Source of the DNA: Streptomyces canus | Lineage (GTDB): Bacteria; Actinomycetota; Actinomycetes; Streptomycetales; Streptomycetaceae | Reading direction: 5' to 3' | Assembly: GCF_030816965.1 (NCBI RefSeq) | Contig: NZ_JAUSYQ010000002.1 | Coordinates: 1,054,001 to 1,118,000, forward strand | DNA: 64,000 nucleotides | Shown: positions 23,692 through 32,956 of the stretch, piece after piece | Layout: every line of letters starts with the position of its first letter | Position numbering within the stretch: position 1 is the first letter of the stretch | The notes under the pieces: model-generated | Told to the model about the DNA's origin: nothing | The model's input: the letters and a program-made list of their open reading frames with translations, nothing else | Database searches by the model: none | Translations under genes and position numbers: made by a program

Positions 23692-25713
23692 GTGTTCACG
23701 GGGATCGACGAGGTCGACTGGGCCTCGCTGCGGCATGCGTACGGCAGTGCGGAGGACGTGCCCGGACTGCTGCGGGGGCTCGCCTCCGCGGACCCGGCCG
23801 AGCGGGAGACGGCTCTCGACGGGATGTACGGCGCCTTGCACCACCAGGGAGACGTGTACGACTCGACACTGGCCTGCGTTCCGTTTCTGCTCGCGCTCGC
23901 GGCGAGCGGGGAGATCGCGGACCGGGCCGGCCTCGTCGAACTGCTCGTCAGCATCGGGGCGGAGGACACGGGACGGGAGGACGGCGTCGAGAGCGGGCTC
24001 GGCGCGCGGGCCCGGGTCGGCGTGCGCGCCGGAGCCGAGGTGTTCGTCCGGCTGATGGGGGACGCCGACCCCTCCGTCCGCCGGACCGCCCCGGAGGCCG
24101 TCGTGCGGTTTCTGGACGAACCGGCGCGCGTGCTGGGCCTGTTGCGCGAGCGCTGCGTTCTGGAGCGGGACGACCGGGTTCTGCACGCCCTCACCGGCAG
24201 CCTGGGCCTCTTCGCGCGACGGCACCCAGGGCACGCTGCCGGGGCGCTGGAGTTGCTGACGGCACAGAGCGCAGCGCCGCACGACCCCGGGCTGCGGCTC
24301 GCCGCCCTCGGCCAACTCGCCGGCTGCGCTCCGGACCGGCTCCCGCCCGACCTGGTGGCGGTCGCCGTCGGGCTGCTCAGGGAGCGATCCGCGCGGCGGG
24401 CCGGCAGACGGAACGGCGTCGACTGCCTCCACTCCGGCACCCTCGTGACTCGGCTGCGGCGGCTGCGGCCCTCGGACGAGCAGGGCTCACAGCTGCTGCG
24501 GACCCTGCACCGCGGACTCGGTGACCGGCTCGACGAGCGGACCGCCCTCCTCAAGGGGCAGTTGAGCAGTCCCGAGGCCGTCGACCGCTGCAACGCCGTG
24601 TGGATGTCGGTGGGGTTGTTCCGCGAGTGGCGTGCCGACTGGGCCGAGCCGGTCGCTCTGGTCGGTGCTCAACTGGGCGCCGAGGAGGACAGGTTGCGCG
24701 ATGCCGCGGTGTCCGTCCTGGAGGACCTCTTCGGTCTGGCCGCACCCGCCGCCGACGACCTGGCCGCCCTGGTGGCCTCCCGGCCCGACCTGTGGGTACG
24801 GCGCCGGGAGCGCGGGGCGCCGACACTGGGCGGTCCGCTCAAGGCCCTTGCCAGGAGCGGGGATTGCCGGGCGACGCCGGTGCTGGCGGAGGTGCTGGCC
24901 GCTCCGGTCGTACCGGACGATCTGGGCCATGTGATCGGACACCTGGGCCCGGGGGCCGCCCCGCTCGCGCCCGCACTGCGTCGTCGGCTCAGCGAGGTGG
25001 CGCCGGACTCCCCCGGGACGTTCGACCGGGCCGTACCGCTGTTGTCGGCGCTCACCGCGCTGGGCGACTCGGAGGCCGTACCGGAGGTGCTGCGGCTGGT
25101 GCGGGAGCTGCCCATGGGACTGCGATCGCGGGACGCCGTGGTGGAGTCTGCCGTTCGTGCTCTCGGTACGTTCGGGGACGCGGCGGCCTCCGAGGTCGTA
25201 CCGGTGCTGCGTGAGCTGCTGGGGACGGAACACGCGGCGGTCGCGGCGGAGGCGCTGTGGTCCGTCGCGGGCGACGCGTCGGCCGTACTGCCCGTGTTGA
25301 TCGACGAGTTGACGGACGGGAGGCCACGACGACGGGCGGCCGCGGGGACGTTGGCGCGCCTCGGGCCGGAGGCCGGTCCGGCGCTGCCGGGGTTGCGGGG
25401 GCTGGTTCGGTCGGAGGATCTGTGGGAGCGGGTGTCCGCCGCGTGTGCGGTCTGGAGGATCTCCGGGGAAGAGGGGATCGCCGCGCCGGTCCTGCGGGCG
25501 GCCTGGACGGAGAATCCGTCCACGCGCCGGACCATCACCGCCTGCCTGGCCGCCCTGGGCCCTGCCGGAGCCCCCCTCCACGATCTCCTTCATACGGAAC
25601 TGGCGGCCCGGCGGCGGCATCTTGCATCAGCGTCCGGTAGGTACGGCAGCCATGACGTGCTGGACGACGAGCGGTTGGTGCGGGCTTGCGGGGAGGTTCT
25701 GAGGGGCGGGTAG
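23692..25713 (+). CDS. HEAT-repeat protein
   Basis: This 673-residue soluble protein is made of repeated helical pairs with HEAT/PBS-lyase-like spacing, for example EVFVRLMGDADPSVRRTAPEAV, AAASEVVPVLRELLGTEHAAV and GRPRRRAAAGTLARLGPEAG. The N terminus (DEVDWASLRHAYG) resembles other streptomycete HEAT proteins. No catalytic motif or membrane segment is visible, so a scaffold or binding role is likely. The GTG at 23692 is chosen for GGGAGGA about 5 bp upstream; the frame is open further upstream without a good start. Confidence 0.82.
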   Translation: MFTGIDEVDWASLRHAYGSAEDVPGLLRGLASADPAERETALDGMYGALHHQGDVYDSTLACVPFLLALAASGEIADRAGLVELLVSIGAEDTGREDGVESGLGARARVGVRAGAEVFVRLMGDADPSVRRTAPEAVVRFLDEPARVLGLLRERCVLERDDRVLHALTGSLGLFARRHPGHAAGALELLTAQSAAPHDPGLRLAALGQLAGCAPDRLPPDLVAVAVGLLRERSARRAGRRNGVDCLHSGTLVTRLRRLRPSDEQGSQLLRTLHRGLGDRLDERTALLKGQLSSPEAVDRCNAVWMSVGLFREWRADWAEPVALVGAQLGAEEDRLRDAAVSVLEDLFGLAAPAADDLAALVASRPDLWVRRRERGAPTLGGPLKALARSGDCRATPVLAEVLAAPVVPDDLGHVIGHLGPGAAPLAPALRRRLSEVAPDSPGTFDRAVPLLSALTALGDSEAVPEVLRLVRELPMGLRSRDAVVESAVRALGTFGDAAASEVVPVLRELLGTEHAAVAAEALWSVAGDASAVLPVLIDELTDGRPRRRAAAGTLARLGPEAGPALPGLRGLVRSEDLWERVSAACAVWRISGEEGIAAPVLRAAWTENPSTRRTITACLAALGPAGAPLHDLLHTELAARRRHLASASGRYGSHDVLDDERLVRACGEVLRGG

Positions 25714-25855
25714 GCGTCCGCCCCACCGGCGGGGTGCGAAGAGGGATGCCGCAGACCAGGGCCGCAAGCTCGGCTTCGGGCAGGGTGCGGTCCGCGAGGT
25801 GTCACGCGTGGCCCGCACCCCGGACAGCCCTGCCTCGCCACGCGCCCCGCCGGTT

Positions 25856-26443
25856 CTACCTCCCGTCGGCCCGTCTCCCGCCCCACAACGGTCCGAAGTG
25901 CGCCCAGTCCGTGTCCCACTGGTCGAGGCGGCGGCGCTCCATACGGCCGCGGAGGACCCGACCGCCCACGAAGGGGACGGCCGCGGTGCTGACGCCGACC
26001 AGGATGCCGATCATCGCGGCGCGGATCTGTGCCTGGCCCTCGGTGGCGGGCTGGGTCATCAGACGGCCCCGGGCATCGGTCCAGACGGTGACCGGGGTGC
26101 CCTGGGTGCTGCCGGGATCGACGCGGACCTGGCCCTCGTGGGCCGAGCCGTCGGTCCCGGTCCAGGCCACCTTGCCCCATACCCGTTCACCGCTCGACGT
26201 GCCGGGGTCGGCCGTGCCGGGCGCCTGGTCGACGAGACGGGCCACGACGGGCCGCCACTCGACGCGCTCCAGCGCCAGCTGGTGCTCGACGGACCGGCTC
26301 GCCCCCAGACCGGCGAGCACCCCCGCCAGTACGGTGAGCAGCCAGGCACCGAGTACGACCCACGCCTCGACGGTGTCGGCACGGCGTCTGAGCGGATTGC
26401 GCCGCCAGCGCCACAGCCAGACCTTGGGACCACGGAACGCCAT
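25856..26443 (-). CDS. Rv1733c-like two-helix membrane protein
   Basis: This 195-residue protein has a short basic N terminus (WLWRWRRNPLRRRADTVEAW), one membrane helix (about 28-48), a soluble extracytoplasmic domain of about 100 residues with a VWGKVAWTGTDGSAHEG strand pattern and VDPGSTQGTPVTVW, and a second helix (about 145-165). This is the layout of the Rv1733c family of actinobacteria; the M. tuberculosis member is in the dormancy regulon. Its molecular function is unknown. The ATG at 26443 has GGAGGA 8 bp upstream. The 286-bp upstream gap (26444-26729) shows no gene. Confidence 0.78.
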   Translation of the reverse strand: MAFRGPKVWLWRWRRNPLRRRADTVEAWVVLGAWLLTVLAGVLAGLGASRSVEHQLALERVEWRPVVARLVDQAPGTADPGTSSGERVWGKVAWTGTDGSAHEGQVRVDPGSTQGTPVTVWTDARGRLMTQPATEGQAQIRAAMIGILVGVSTAAVPFVGGRVLRGRMERRRLDQWDTDWAHFGPLWGGRRADGR

Positions 26444-26729
26444 CGAAGGCATCCTCCTCATGAGCGACGGGCGCACGAACATGCCGGACCGACCTCCCAT
26501 ACGGGGGAGCCGTCCTCGATGCTCACGGCTCACGGCGAGTTCTCCGTCACGACGCTCCCACCGTGCCGACCGCCGCTGCGGGCATCTTGCCGAAAGCCGC
26601 CCGTCAATCGCCGCAGCCGGTTACCATCCCCGCCCTGACCTGCGATGAAGGCCTTTCCAGAGGTGACTGTCAGTGGCGGGGTGCAGACTGGCCGGTGTCT
26701 GGGACAAAGACGTCACGGAGGTGATCGGT

Positions 26730-27815
26730 ATGACTGAGAAGCTGCTTGCCGTGGGGACGCGCAAAGGTCTGTTCATCGGGCGTGGGCGCGGCGGCATCTG
26801 GGAGTTCGACGAGAGCCCGTATTTCAACGCGCAGGCCGTGTACTCGGTCGCCATCGACACCCGGGGCGAGCGTCCGCGGCTGCTGGCCGGCGGTGACAGC
26901 GCGCACTGGGGCCCCTCCGTGTTCCACTCCGACGACCTGGGCCGCACCTGGACGGAGCCGGCCCAGCCCGCGGTGAAGTTCCCGAAGGACACCGAGGCCT
27001 CCCTGGAGCGGGTCTGGCAGCTGCATCCGGCGGCCGCCGAGCCGGACGTGGTGTACGCGGGCACGGAACCGGCCGCGCTGTACCGCTCCGAGGACCGCGG
27101 GGAGAGTTTCGAGCTCGTCCGTCCGCTGTGGGAGCATCCGACCCGTTCGAAGTGGGTGCCGGGCGGTGGCGGTGAGGGCCTGCACACCGTGCTGACCGAC
27201 AAGCGGGATCCGCGCGCGGTGACGGTGGCCGTCTCGACCGCCGGGGTGTTCCGCACCAAGGACGGCGGCGCGAGCTGGGAGCCGTCCAACTCCGGTGTCT
27301 CCGCGGTGTTCCTGCCCGACCCGAACCCGGAGTTCGGCCAGTGCGTGCACAAGGTGGCCCGGGACGCGGCCGATCCGGACCGGCTGTACCTCCAGAACCA
27401 CTGGGGCGTGTACAGAAGCGACGACGCGGGGGCGCACTGGACGGACATCGGCGAGGGGCTGCCGTCCACCTTCGGCTTCGCGGTGGCCGCCCATCCCCAC
27501 CGCGGTGAGACGGCGTACGTCTTCCCGATCAACGCCGACGCGGACCGCGTTCCGGCCGGTCACCGATGCCGGGTCTTCCGCACGGCGGACGCGGGCAAGA
27601 GCTGGGAGCCGCTCACGACGGGGCTGCCGCAGGAGGACCACTACGGCACGGTGCTGCGGGACGCGATGTGCACGGACGACGCGGACCCGGCCGGCGTCTA
27701 CTTCGGCAACCGCAACGGCGAGGTGTACGCCTCGGCCGACGACGGCGACAATTGGCGGCAGTTGGCCTCGCATCTGCCGGACGTGCTGTGTGTGCGGGCG
27801 GCGGTGGTCGCGTGA
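26730..27815 (+). CDS. BNR/Asp-box beta-propeller protein (sialidase-like fold)
   Basis: This 361-residue protein carries repeated Asp-box motifs (S-x-D-x-G-x-x-W/F): HSDDLGRTWTEP, RSEDRGESFELV, TKDGGASWEPS, RSDDAGAHWTD, RTADAGKSWEPL, ASADDGDNWRQL. They form a six- or seven-bladed propeller like sialidases and Vps10-type proteins, but the catalytic Arg triad and Tyr/Glu of sialidases are not recognisable, so an enzyme role is not supported. No signal peptide is seen. The ribosome site GGAGG precedes the ATG at 26730 by 8 bp. The stop overlaps the start of a uracil-DNA glycosylase fragment (GTGA). The nearby glycan genes do not appear to belong with it. Confidence 0.82.
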   Translation: MTEKLLAVGTRKGLFIGRGRGGIWEFDESPYFNAQAVYSVAIDTRGERPRLLAGGDSAHWGPSVFHSDDLGRTWTEPAQPAVKFPKDTEASLERVWQLHPAAAEPDVVYAGTEPAALYRSEDRGESFELVRPLWEHPTRSKWVPGGGGEGLHTVLTDKRDPRAVTVAVSTAGVFRTKDGGASWEPSNSGVSAVFLPDPNPEFGQCVHKVARDAADPDRLYLQNHWGVYRSDDAGAHWTDIGEGLPSTFGFAVAAHPHRGETAYVFPINADADRVPAGHRCRVFRTADAGKSWEPLTTGLPQEDHYGTVLRDAMCTDDADPAGVYFGNRNGEVYASADDGDNWRQLASHLPDVLCVRAAVVA

Positions 27816-27931
27816 TCCATCCCTTCGGCGAGGTGCGGGTGCTGATCGTCGGTCAGGGCCCGTATCCGACACCGGGGCATGCGGGAATCGGATGTCGGAC
27901 ACGGGTCACGGGCCTGCGCCGGCTCGCCTGA
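27812..27931 (+). pseudogene. Fragment of a second uracil-DNA glycosylase gene
   Basis: A 39-codon frame starting at a GTG inside the stop of the propeller gene encodes [20 protein letters not shown]. It closely matches residues [19 protein letters not shown] of the intact glycosylase at 55060-55737. The catalytic Asp of the GQDPYP water-activating loop is Gly here, and homology stops about eight residues later. It is too short to fold as an enzyme and is best read as the remnant of a duplicated ung gene or of a gene lost by deletion. Whether it is still translated is unknown. Confidence 0.75.
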
Positions 27932-27944
27932 ACGTTGGGAACTC

Positions 27945-28832
27945 TCAACTCCGACGATCGTCTCGCGCCCCGACACCGGAACCCGTCCCCTGCTCACCGT
28001 CCGACAGGGTCTGCAGCGCCGAGGTCACGGCATCGGCCATCGCCCGGCGTGCCGCGGTGAGGGCGGGGCGGGGGTCGACGGCCGCGGGCGTCGCGGCGAG
28101 TGTGTCGCGGACCGCGCCGGTGAAGGCGGCATTCAGTGCCGTGCCGATGTTGACCTTGACCATGCCGGCCGCCACCGCCTGCCGGAGCTCCTCGTCGGGC
28201 ACGCCCGTCGAGCCGTGCAGTACCAGTGGCACGGGGACCGCCTTGGCGAGGCGGGCGATGAGACCGTGGTCCAGCCGGGCGGTGCGCGTGGTCATCGCGT
28301 GGGAGCTGCCGACCGCGACGGCCAGTGCGTCCACCCCGGTGGCGGACACGAAGTCGCGCGCCTGGTCGGGGTCCGTACGTGCCGAGGGTGCGTGCACTCC
28401 GTCCTTGCCGCCGATCTCGCCGAGTTCCGCCTCCAGCCACAGACCCTGTGCGTGTGCCCACTGTGCCGCCGCGCGCGTGGCGGCGACGTTCTGGGCGTGC
28501 GGCAGCGCGGACGCGTCGAACATGACGGATCCGAAGCCGCAGTCCGCGGCGCGGCGCAGCAGCGCTTCGTCGGTGACGTGGTCGAGGTGCAGGGCCACGG
28601 GGACGGCGGCCGTCTCGGCGAGCGCCGCGGTGGCGCGGGCTATCGGGGCGAGCCGGCCGCCGTGGAATCGCACGGCGTTCTCGCTGATCTGGCAGATGAC
28701 CGGGCGTCCTGCGGCTTCTGCCCCGGTGACCACGGCTTCGGCGTGCTCCAGGGTGATCACGTTGAACGCGCCGACGGCCCGCCCGTCGCGGTACGCGGAG
28801 CTCACCACGTCGGCGGTGGGAGTCAGCGGCAC
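27945..28832 (-). CDS. Class II tagatose/fructose-bisphosphate aldolase (AgaY/GatY type)
   Basis: This 295-residue zinc-dependent aldolase has class II motifs: GAFNVITLEHAEAVV at the start, PVALHLDHVTD (Zn-binding His and nearby Asp), GFGSVMFDAS, WLEAELGEIGGKDG, LVLHGSTGVPDEEL (Zn His, Gly loop) and GMVKVNIGTALN (phosphate site). The GTG at 28832 has AGGAGG 6 bp upstream, the best start. It would split tagatose-1,6- or fructose-1,6-bisphosphate into dihydroxyacetone phosphate and glyceraldehyde-3-phosphate. Association with a DeoR regulator, an AgaS-like SIS protein and a sugar ABC transporter favours the tagatose branch of galactosamine/N-acetylgalactosamine catabolism (inference). It is divergent from the DeoR gene. 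Confidence 0.85.
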   Translation of the reverse strand: MPLTPTADVVSSAYRDGRAVGAFNVITLEHAEAVVTGAEAAGRPVICQISENAVRFHGGRLAPIARATAALAETAAVPVALHLDHVTDEALLRRAADCGFGSVMFDASALPHAQNVAATRAAAQWAHAQGLWLEAELGEIGGKDGVHAPSARTDPDQARDFVSATGVDALAVAVGSSHAMTTRTARLDHGLIARLAKAVPVPLVLHGSTGVPDEELRQAVAAGMVKVNIGTALNAAFTGAVRDTLAATPAAVDPRPALTAARRAMADAVTSALQTLSDGEQGTGSGVGARDDRRS

Positions 28833-28935
28833 GGACGGCCTCCTGCCGCGGCGTGCGAGGGCAGGGGCAGGGATGTGCGGGAAGTGCAGGCTTTTGCTCG
28901 TTTGACGTCCATAAAGCACCCAATCATGCGCTGTG

Positions 28936-28945
28936 GTTTCATTGA
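28936..28945. promoter_or_regulatory. Shared motif GTTTCATTGA, putative DeoR operator (site 1)
   Basis: In the 158-bp aldolase/DeoR divergent spacer, GTTTCATTGA occurs once. The exact reverse complement recurs at 33074-33083 before the SIS gene. Both are AT-rich islands followed or preceded by GCGCAC. CAATCAT also occurs near both (28921 and 33052). A motif shared by the two divergent spacers that flank the cluster is what a local regulator site should look like. Confidence 0.5.
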
Positions 28946-28990
28946 GGTGCGCACTTGGTGGCGCACACCACCTACAGAGAGTTGTGAGAC

Positions 28991-29779
28991 ATGGCGGCAC
29001 CGCAGGCCCGGTGGAGCGCGCTGCTGGAGATGCTGACGCGCGACGGGCGGATCGAAGTCGAGTCGGCTGCCGAGGAGTTGCGCGTCTCCGCCGCGACCAT
29101 CAGGCGCGACCTCGACGAGCTGGCCCGCCAGCAGATGGTCACCCGCACGCACGGCGGAGCCGTGATCAACGCCATCGCCTATGACCTGCCACTGCGCTAC
29201 AAGGCCGCACGCAAGGCTCCGGAAAAGGAGCGGATCGCGGACGCGGCCGCCGGGCTGGTGAAGGCCGGCGCCGTGGTGGGGCTGAACGGCGGCACCACGA
29301 CCACCGAGGTGGCGCGAGCTCTGGCCACCCGCGCCGACCTGAGTTCCGGCGGCGCGGAGACGGCGGTCACCGTGGTGACCAACGCCCTGAACATCGCCAA
29401 CGAGCTGGTCGTACGGCGTCACGTCAAGCTCGTGGTGACCGGTGGGGTGGCCCGGCCGGCGTCGTACGAGCTGATCGGTCCGCTGGCCACCGAACTGCTC
29501 GCGGAGATCGCACTGGACCAGGTCTTCATCGGAGTGGACGCCATCGACGTGGCCCACGGGGCGACCGCCCACCACGAGGGCGAGGCCAGCATCAACCGGG
29601 CGCTGGCCCGCCGGGCGCAGCAGGTTGTCGCGGTCGCCGACTCCTCCAAGCTGGACCGGCGGGCTTTCGCCCGAATCTGCCCGGTGGCGGACATCGACGT
29701 CCTGGTGACCGACAAGGCCGCCTCGGACGAACTGACCGAGTCGTTCGAGGCGGCCGGTGTGGAGGTCATCCGCGCCTGA
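28991..29779 (+). CDS. DeoR family sugar-phosphate-responsive regulator (AgaR-like)
   Basis: This 262-residue protein has an N-terminal DeoR helix-turn-helix (GRIEVESAAEELRVSAATIRR is split by the turn, then DLDELARQQMVTRTHGGAV) and a C-terminal DeoR sensor domain of the isomerase-like fold: GLNGGTTTTEVARAL, VTNALNIANEL, TGGVARPASYELIGPL and FIGVDAID, ending with VVAVADSSKLDRRAF and DIDVLVTDKAA. DeoR sensors bind a phosphorylated sugar made by the pathway they control. With the aldolase on one side and the transporter and SIS genes on the other, it is the obvious local repressor. Confidence 0.9.
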   Translation: MAAPQARWSALLEMLTRDGRIEVESAAEELRVSAATIRRDLDELARQQMVTRTHGGAVINAIAYDLPLRYKAARKAPEKERIADAAAGLVKAGAVVGLNGGTTTTEVARALATRADLSSGGAETAVTVVTNALNIANELVVRRHVKLVVTGGVARPASYELIGPLATELLAEIALDQVFIGVDAIDVAHGATAHHEGEASINRALARRAQQVVAVADSSKLDRRAFARICPVADIDVLVTDKAASDELTESFEAAGVEVIRA

Positions 29780-29841
29780 CACCGCGCGTCGCTCCGGTAT
29801 CGGCCCCCGCGGCTGCCCGGGGTGCGATGCGGATCCCGGTG

Positions 29842-30729
29842 TCATCCGCGCACGCCGCCCGCGGTCAGGCCGGCGACGAGGTAGCGCTCCACGAAGACGA
29901 ACAGCACCACCACGGGCACGATCGCGACGATCGAGGTGGCGAACAGGTACTGCCACTGCTCGTGGTACGAGGTGACGAAGCCGGGGATCGCCCTGGTCAG
30001 TGTCATTCGGTTGCCGGACGAGGTGATCGTGAGCGCCACCACGTACTCGTTCCACGCGCCGATGAAGGTGTAGACGAGCGCGGTCACCACACCGGGCATC
30101 GCGAGCGGCAGGATGACACGGGTGAGGGCGCCGAACCGTCCGGTGCCGTCGAGCCAGGCCGCCTCCTCCAGTTCCTTGGGGATGCTCGCGAAATACGCGT
30201 TGAGGATCCACACGCAGAACGGCAGGTTGAACGCGGCGTTCACCAGGATGAGGCCCTCGGCGGTGTCGGTCAGGTCGAAGCTGACCATCTCCCGGTAGAT
30301 GCCGACCAGGAGGGCGGTCGGCGCGAACATCTGGGTGACGAGCACGAGGATCAGGAAGGCGCCGCGCCCGCGGAACCGGTGCCGTGCGGTGTAGTACGCG
30401 GCGGGCAGCCCGACGGCCAGGGCCAGCAGCGTCGACGCCCCGGCGACGTACAGCGAGAACAGCAGCGCGTCCCCGACGCGCGGGTCGGTGAGCGACCAGA
30501 TCTGCGTGAAGTTCGACCACTGCCAGTGGGAGGGCAGATAGGACGGCGGGGACTCCATCAGTTCGGGCGTCGGTTTGAGCGCCGTCAGGAGCATTTCCGC
30601 GTAGGGCGCGAGAAACGCGAGTGCCACCAGCCAGCCGGCCGCGGTGAGCAGGACGGTGCGCAGTTTCATCGGTCGTGGCCGCCTCCTGCGCGGCGCGGAG
30701 GTACGGGGACTGACGGCGGTTCTGCTCAC
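29842..30729 (-). CDS. Sugar ABC transporter permease (MalG type)
   Basis: This 295-residue protein has six predicted membrane helices and the permease EAA loop (ELEEAAWLDGTGRFGALTRVILP) that contacts the ATPase. The GTG at 30729 overlaps the stop of the upstream permease by 4 bp. It belongs to the CUT1 family that imports oligosaccharides. The order SBP-MalF-MalG is conserved. No ATP-binding subunit is encoded in the cluster; streptomycetes commonly share a single ATPase (MsiK) between CUT1 systems, and that is the likely energy source. Confidence 0.9.
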   Translation of the reverse strand: MSRTAVSPRTSAPRRRRPRPMKLRTVLLTAAGWLVALAFLAPYAEMLLTALKPTPELMESPPSYLPSHWQWSNFTQIWSLTDPRVGDALLFSLYVAGASTLLALAVGLPAAYYTARHRFRGRGAFLILVLVTQMFAPTALLVGIYREMVSFDLTDTAEGLILVNAAFNLPFCVWILNAYFASIPKELEEAAWLDGTGRFGALTRVILPLAMPGVVTALVYTFIGAWNEYVVALTITSSGNRMTLTRAIPGFVTSYHEQWQYLFATSIVAIVPVVVLFVFVERYLVAGLTAGGVRG

Positions 30730-31691
30730 GCGGTGTCCTCCTGTCGGCGGACGACGCGCAGATAGACCAGCACCACGGCGAGGACCAGCCCGAAGTTGAC
30801 GACGGCCATGGCGGCCGACTCCCCCACCGACTGGTTGTCGAAGGCGAGTTTGTACAGATAGGTGGTGGTCGTGTCGGTGCTGAAGCCGGGGCCGCCACGC
30901 GTCATGGCCCAGATGATGGGGAACGAGTTGAACACGTTGATGACGTTGATGATCGCGGCGACCACCAGCGAGGGCCGCAGCAGCGGCAGGGTGATGCTCA
31001 GGTAGGCGCGGACCGGGCCCGCGCCGTCCACCCGCGCCGCCTCGTACACCTCGCCGGGGATGCTCTGCACACCGGCCAGCAGGACGAACGAGGTGAACGG
31101 CAGCGAGACGAACACCGCCACGCCCATCATCGCCGCCAGGGCCTGCCCCGGATGGGCGAGCCAGTTGACGGGGGCGTCGAGCACCCCGATGTCCATGAGC
31201 AGCCGGTTGACCACGCCGTAGAAGTTGTTGAGCATCCAGCGCCAGATGAGCGCCGTCATCAGCACGGACGAGGCCCAGGGCACGATCATCGCCCACCGCA
31301 CCAGCCGGCGCCCCGGGAAGCTCGCGTTCAGCAGTTGGGACAAGCCCAGGGAGACCAGGATCGTGACGGTGACGACGCCGATGACCCACACGACGGTGCG
31401 CAGCAGCACTCCGGGCAGGTCGCCCTCGGCGAACAGATCGGTGTAGTTGCGCAGGCCGGCGAATCCCTCGGACAGTCCGGTGGAGCTCACCTTCGTCAGG
31501 GACGTACGGATCATCTCGATGATCGGCCAGACGACCATGGTCAGGATGAGGAGGGTCGCGGGCCCGAGCCACAACAGGGGCTCGAGCGTGCGCCATGTCC
31601 TGCGACGGCGGCGCGGCGGATGCAGCGCCGGCGCCACCGGGGCCGGGTGTTCGGCCCCGGTGGCGCTTGCGGTGACATCGTGTACGGCCAC
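30726..31691 (-). CDS. Sugar ABC transporter permease (MalF type)
   Basis: This 321-residue protein has a cytoplasmic, proline/arginine-rich N terminus, six membrane helices and an EAA loop (EVYEAARVDGAGPVRAYLSITLP). The GTG at 31691 lies 5 bp after the solute-binding protein stop. It pairs with the MalG-type permease downstream to form the channel of a CUT1 importer for a sugar or short oligosaccharide. Confidence 0.9.
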   Translation of the reverse strand: MAVHDVTASATGAEHPAPVAPALHPPRRRRRTWRTLEPLLWLGPATLLILTMVVWPIIEMIRTSLTKVSSTGLSEGFAGLRNYTDLFAEGDLPGVLLRTVVWVIGVVTVTILVSLGLSQLLNASFPGRRLVRWAMIVPWASSVLMTALIWRWMLNNFYGVVNRLLMDIGVLDAPVNWLAHPGQALAAMMGVAVFVSLPFTSFVLLAGVQSIPGEVYEAARVDGAGPVRAYLSITLPLLRPSLVVAAIINVINVFNSFPIIWAMTRGGPGFSTDTTTTYLYKLAFDNQSVGESAAMAVVNFGLVLAVVLVYLRVVRRQEDTA

Positions 31692-31696
31692 CGAAG

Positions 31697-32956
31697 TCAG
31701 TCGCCCTTCTGTGCGGTCTTCTGGATCTCGCCCAGGACCTTCGCCGGGTCGCCGCCCGCCACCCCGGTGCCGATGCGCTGTTTCACCGCACCGTCGACCG
31801 CGGCCCATGCCGGGTCGTCGGCGGGGGCGAACTCGGCGCTGGAGAGGGCGTCGACGAACGGCTTGTAGTAGGCGGCGTTCTGGCTGTCGGAACTGAGCAC
31901 CTGACCGGCCGACTCGGTGACCGACAGGAACCCCTCGGTGGAGACGAACCTGGCGGCGTTCTCCTTCTGGTAGAAGAAGTCGAGGAACTTCTTCACCGCC
32001 GCCTTGTTCGACCCGTCGCTCTTCTTGAACGCGACGAGGTAGTCCTGCACGCCGAGCGTCTTGTGGGTGCTGCCGTCCTTGCTGGGCAGGGCCGCGACGC
32101 CGTAGTTCAGGTCGGCGTCGACCGGGTCGATGAAGCCCTTCCGCATGAAGACCGCCCCGTTGAGCATGCCGATCTTGCCCTGGGCGAACTGGTTGAAGAC
32201 GTCCTTGCGGTTGGTGGCCTCCGGGTTGGGCTGGGTGACCTTTTCCTTCGTCAGTTTCCGCAGATAGCTGAGCGTGTCGACGTTGGCCTGCTGGTCGATC
32301 GCCCACTTGCCCGAGGCGTCGGTCCAGCCACCGCCGTTGTTCATCGCCCAGATCTGGAACTCGGCCTGCGCCTCCTCGGGGCCCAGGGGCAGCCCGAGGC
32401 CGATGTAACCGGCCTGCTTGATCTTCTTGGCGTCGGCCTCGACCTCGGCCCAGGTGGACGGCGGCCGGGCTATGCCCGCCTTGGCGAAGATGTCCTTGTT
32501 GTAGAAGAACAGGCGCGCGCTGGAGATGAAGGGCAGGCCGTACTGGGCCCCCTTGTACTGCGCCTTCTGCCGGAACAGCGGGAGGAAGTCGGCCAGCACC
32601 TTGGGAGAGACGACGTCCTGCGCCTTGTACACCAGGCCGTCCCGGGCGAAGTCGGAGAACTTGTTGTAGTTGAGGATGTCCGGTTCCTGCTTGGTCTGGA
32701 CGTACGTCTTGACCTTGGAGTCCATCTGCTCCCAGTCGACGACTTCGAGGTTGACCCGGTAGCCGGGGTTCACCTTTTCGAAGTCCTTGATCAGCGCGGT
32801 CCAGTAGGCCTGGGTGTCGTCGTCGTACTTCGCCGCGACGAACCTGATCGTCTTGCCGTCGGATCCGCCGCTGTCCGAGGAGCTGCCCTTGCCGCAGCCG
32901 GTGAGGGCCAGTGCCAGGGCCGTACCCCCGGCGAGGCCCGCGAGGTGCCGTTTCAC
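31697..32956 (-). CDS. Sugar ABC transporter solute-binding lipoprotein
   Basis: This 419-residue protein starts at the GTG at 32956 with GAGAGG 6 bp upstream. Its signal peptide ends with the lipobox LALTGC, so it is anchored to the membrane. The mature protein is a class I extracellular sugar-binding protein (family 1): FVAAKYDDDTQAYWTALIKDFEKVNPG, DILNYNKFSDFARDGLVY, YGLPFISSARLFFYNKDIF, and GGGWTDASGKWAID. It is the first gene of the transporter operon and divergent from the SIS-domain gene. The ligand cannot be read directly; context suggests a galactosamine- or hexosamine-containing glycan fragment. Confidence 0.9.
   Translation of the reverse strand: MKRHLAGLAGGTALALALTGCGKGSSSDSGGSDGKTIRFVAAKYDDDTQAYWTALIKDFEKVNPGYRVNLEVVDWEQMDSKVKTYVQTKQEPDILNYNKFSDFARDGLVYKAQDVVSPKVLADFLPLFRQKAQYKGAQYGLPFISSARLFFYNKDIFAKAGIARPPSTWAEVEADAKKIKQAGYIGLGLPLGPEEAQAEFQIWAMNNGGGWTDASGKWAIDQQANVDTLSYLRKLTKEKVTQPNPEATNRKDVFNQFAQGKIGMLNGAVFMRKGFIDPVDADLNYGVAALPSKDGSTHKTLGVQDYLVAFKKSDGSNKAAVKKFLDFFYQKENAARFVSTEGFLSVTESAGQVLSSDSQNAAYYKPFVDALSSAEFAPADDPAWAAVDGAVKQRIGTGVAGGDPAKVLGEIQKTAQKGD

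Noticed and set aside
26730..27815. Sialidase that would complete the mucin-degradation set
   Set aside because: The propeller has Asp-boxes but no recognisable Arg triad, Tyr/Glu nucleophile pair or signal peptide, so sialidase activity is not supported.
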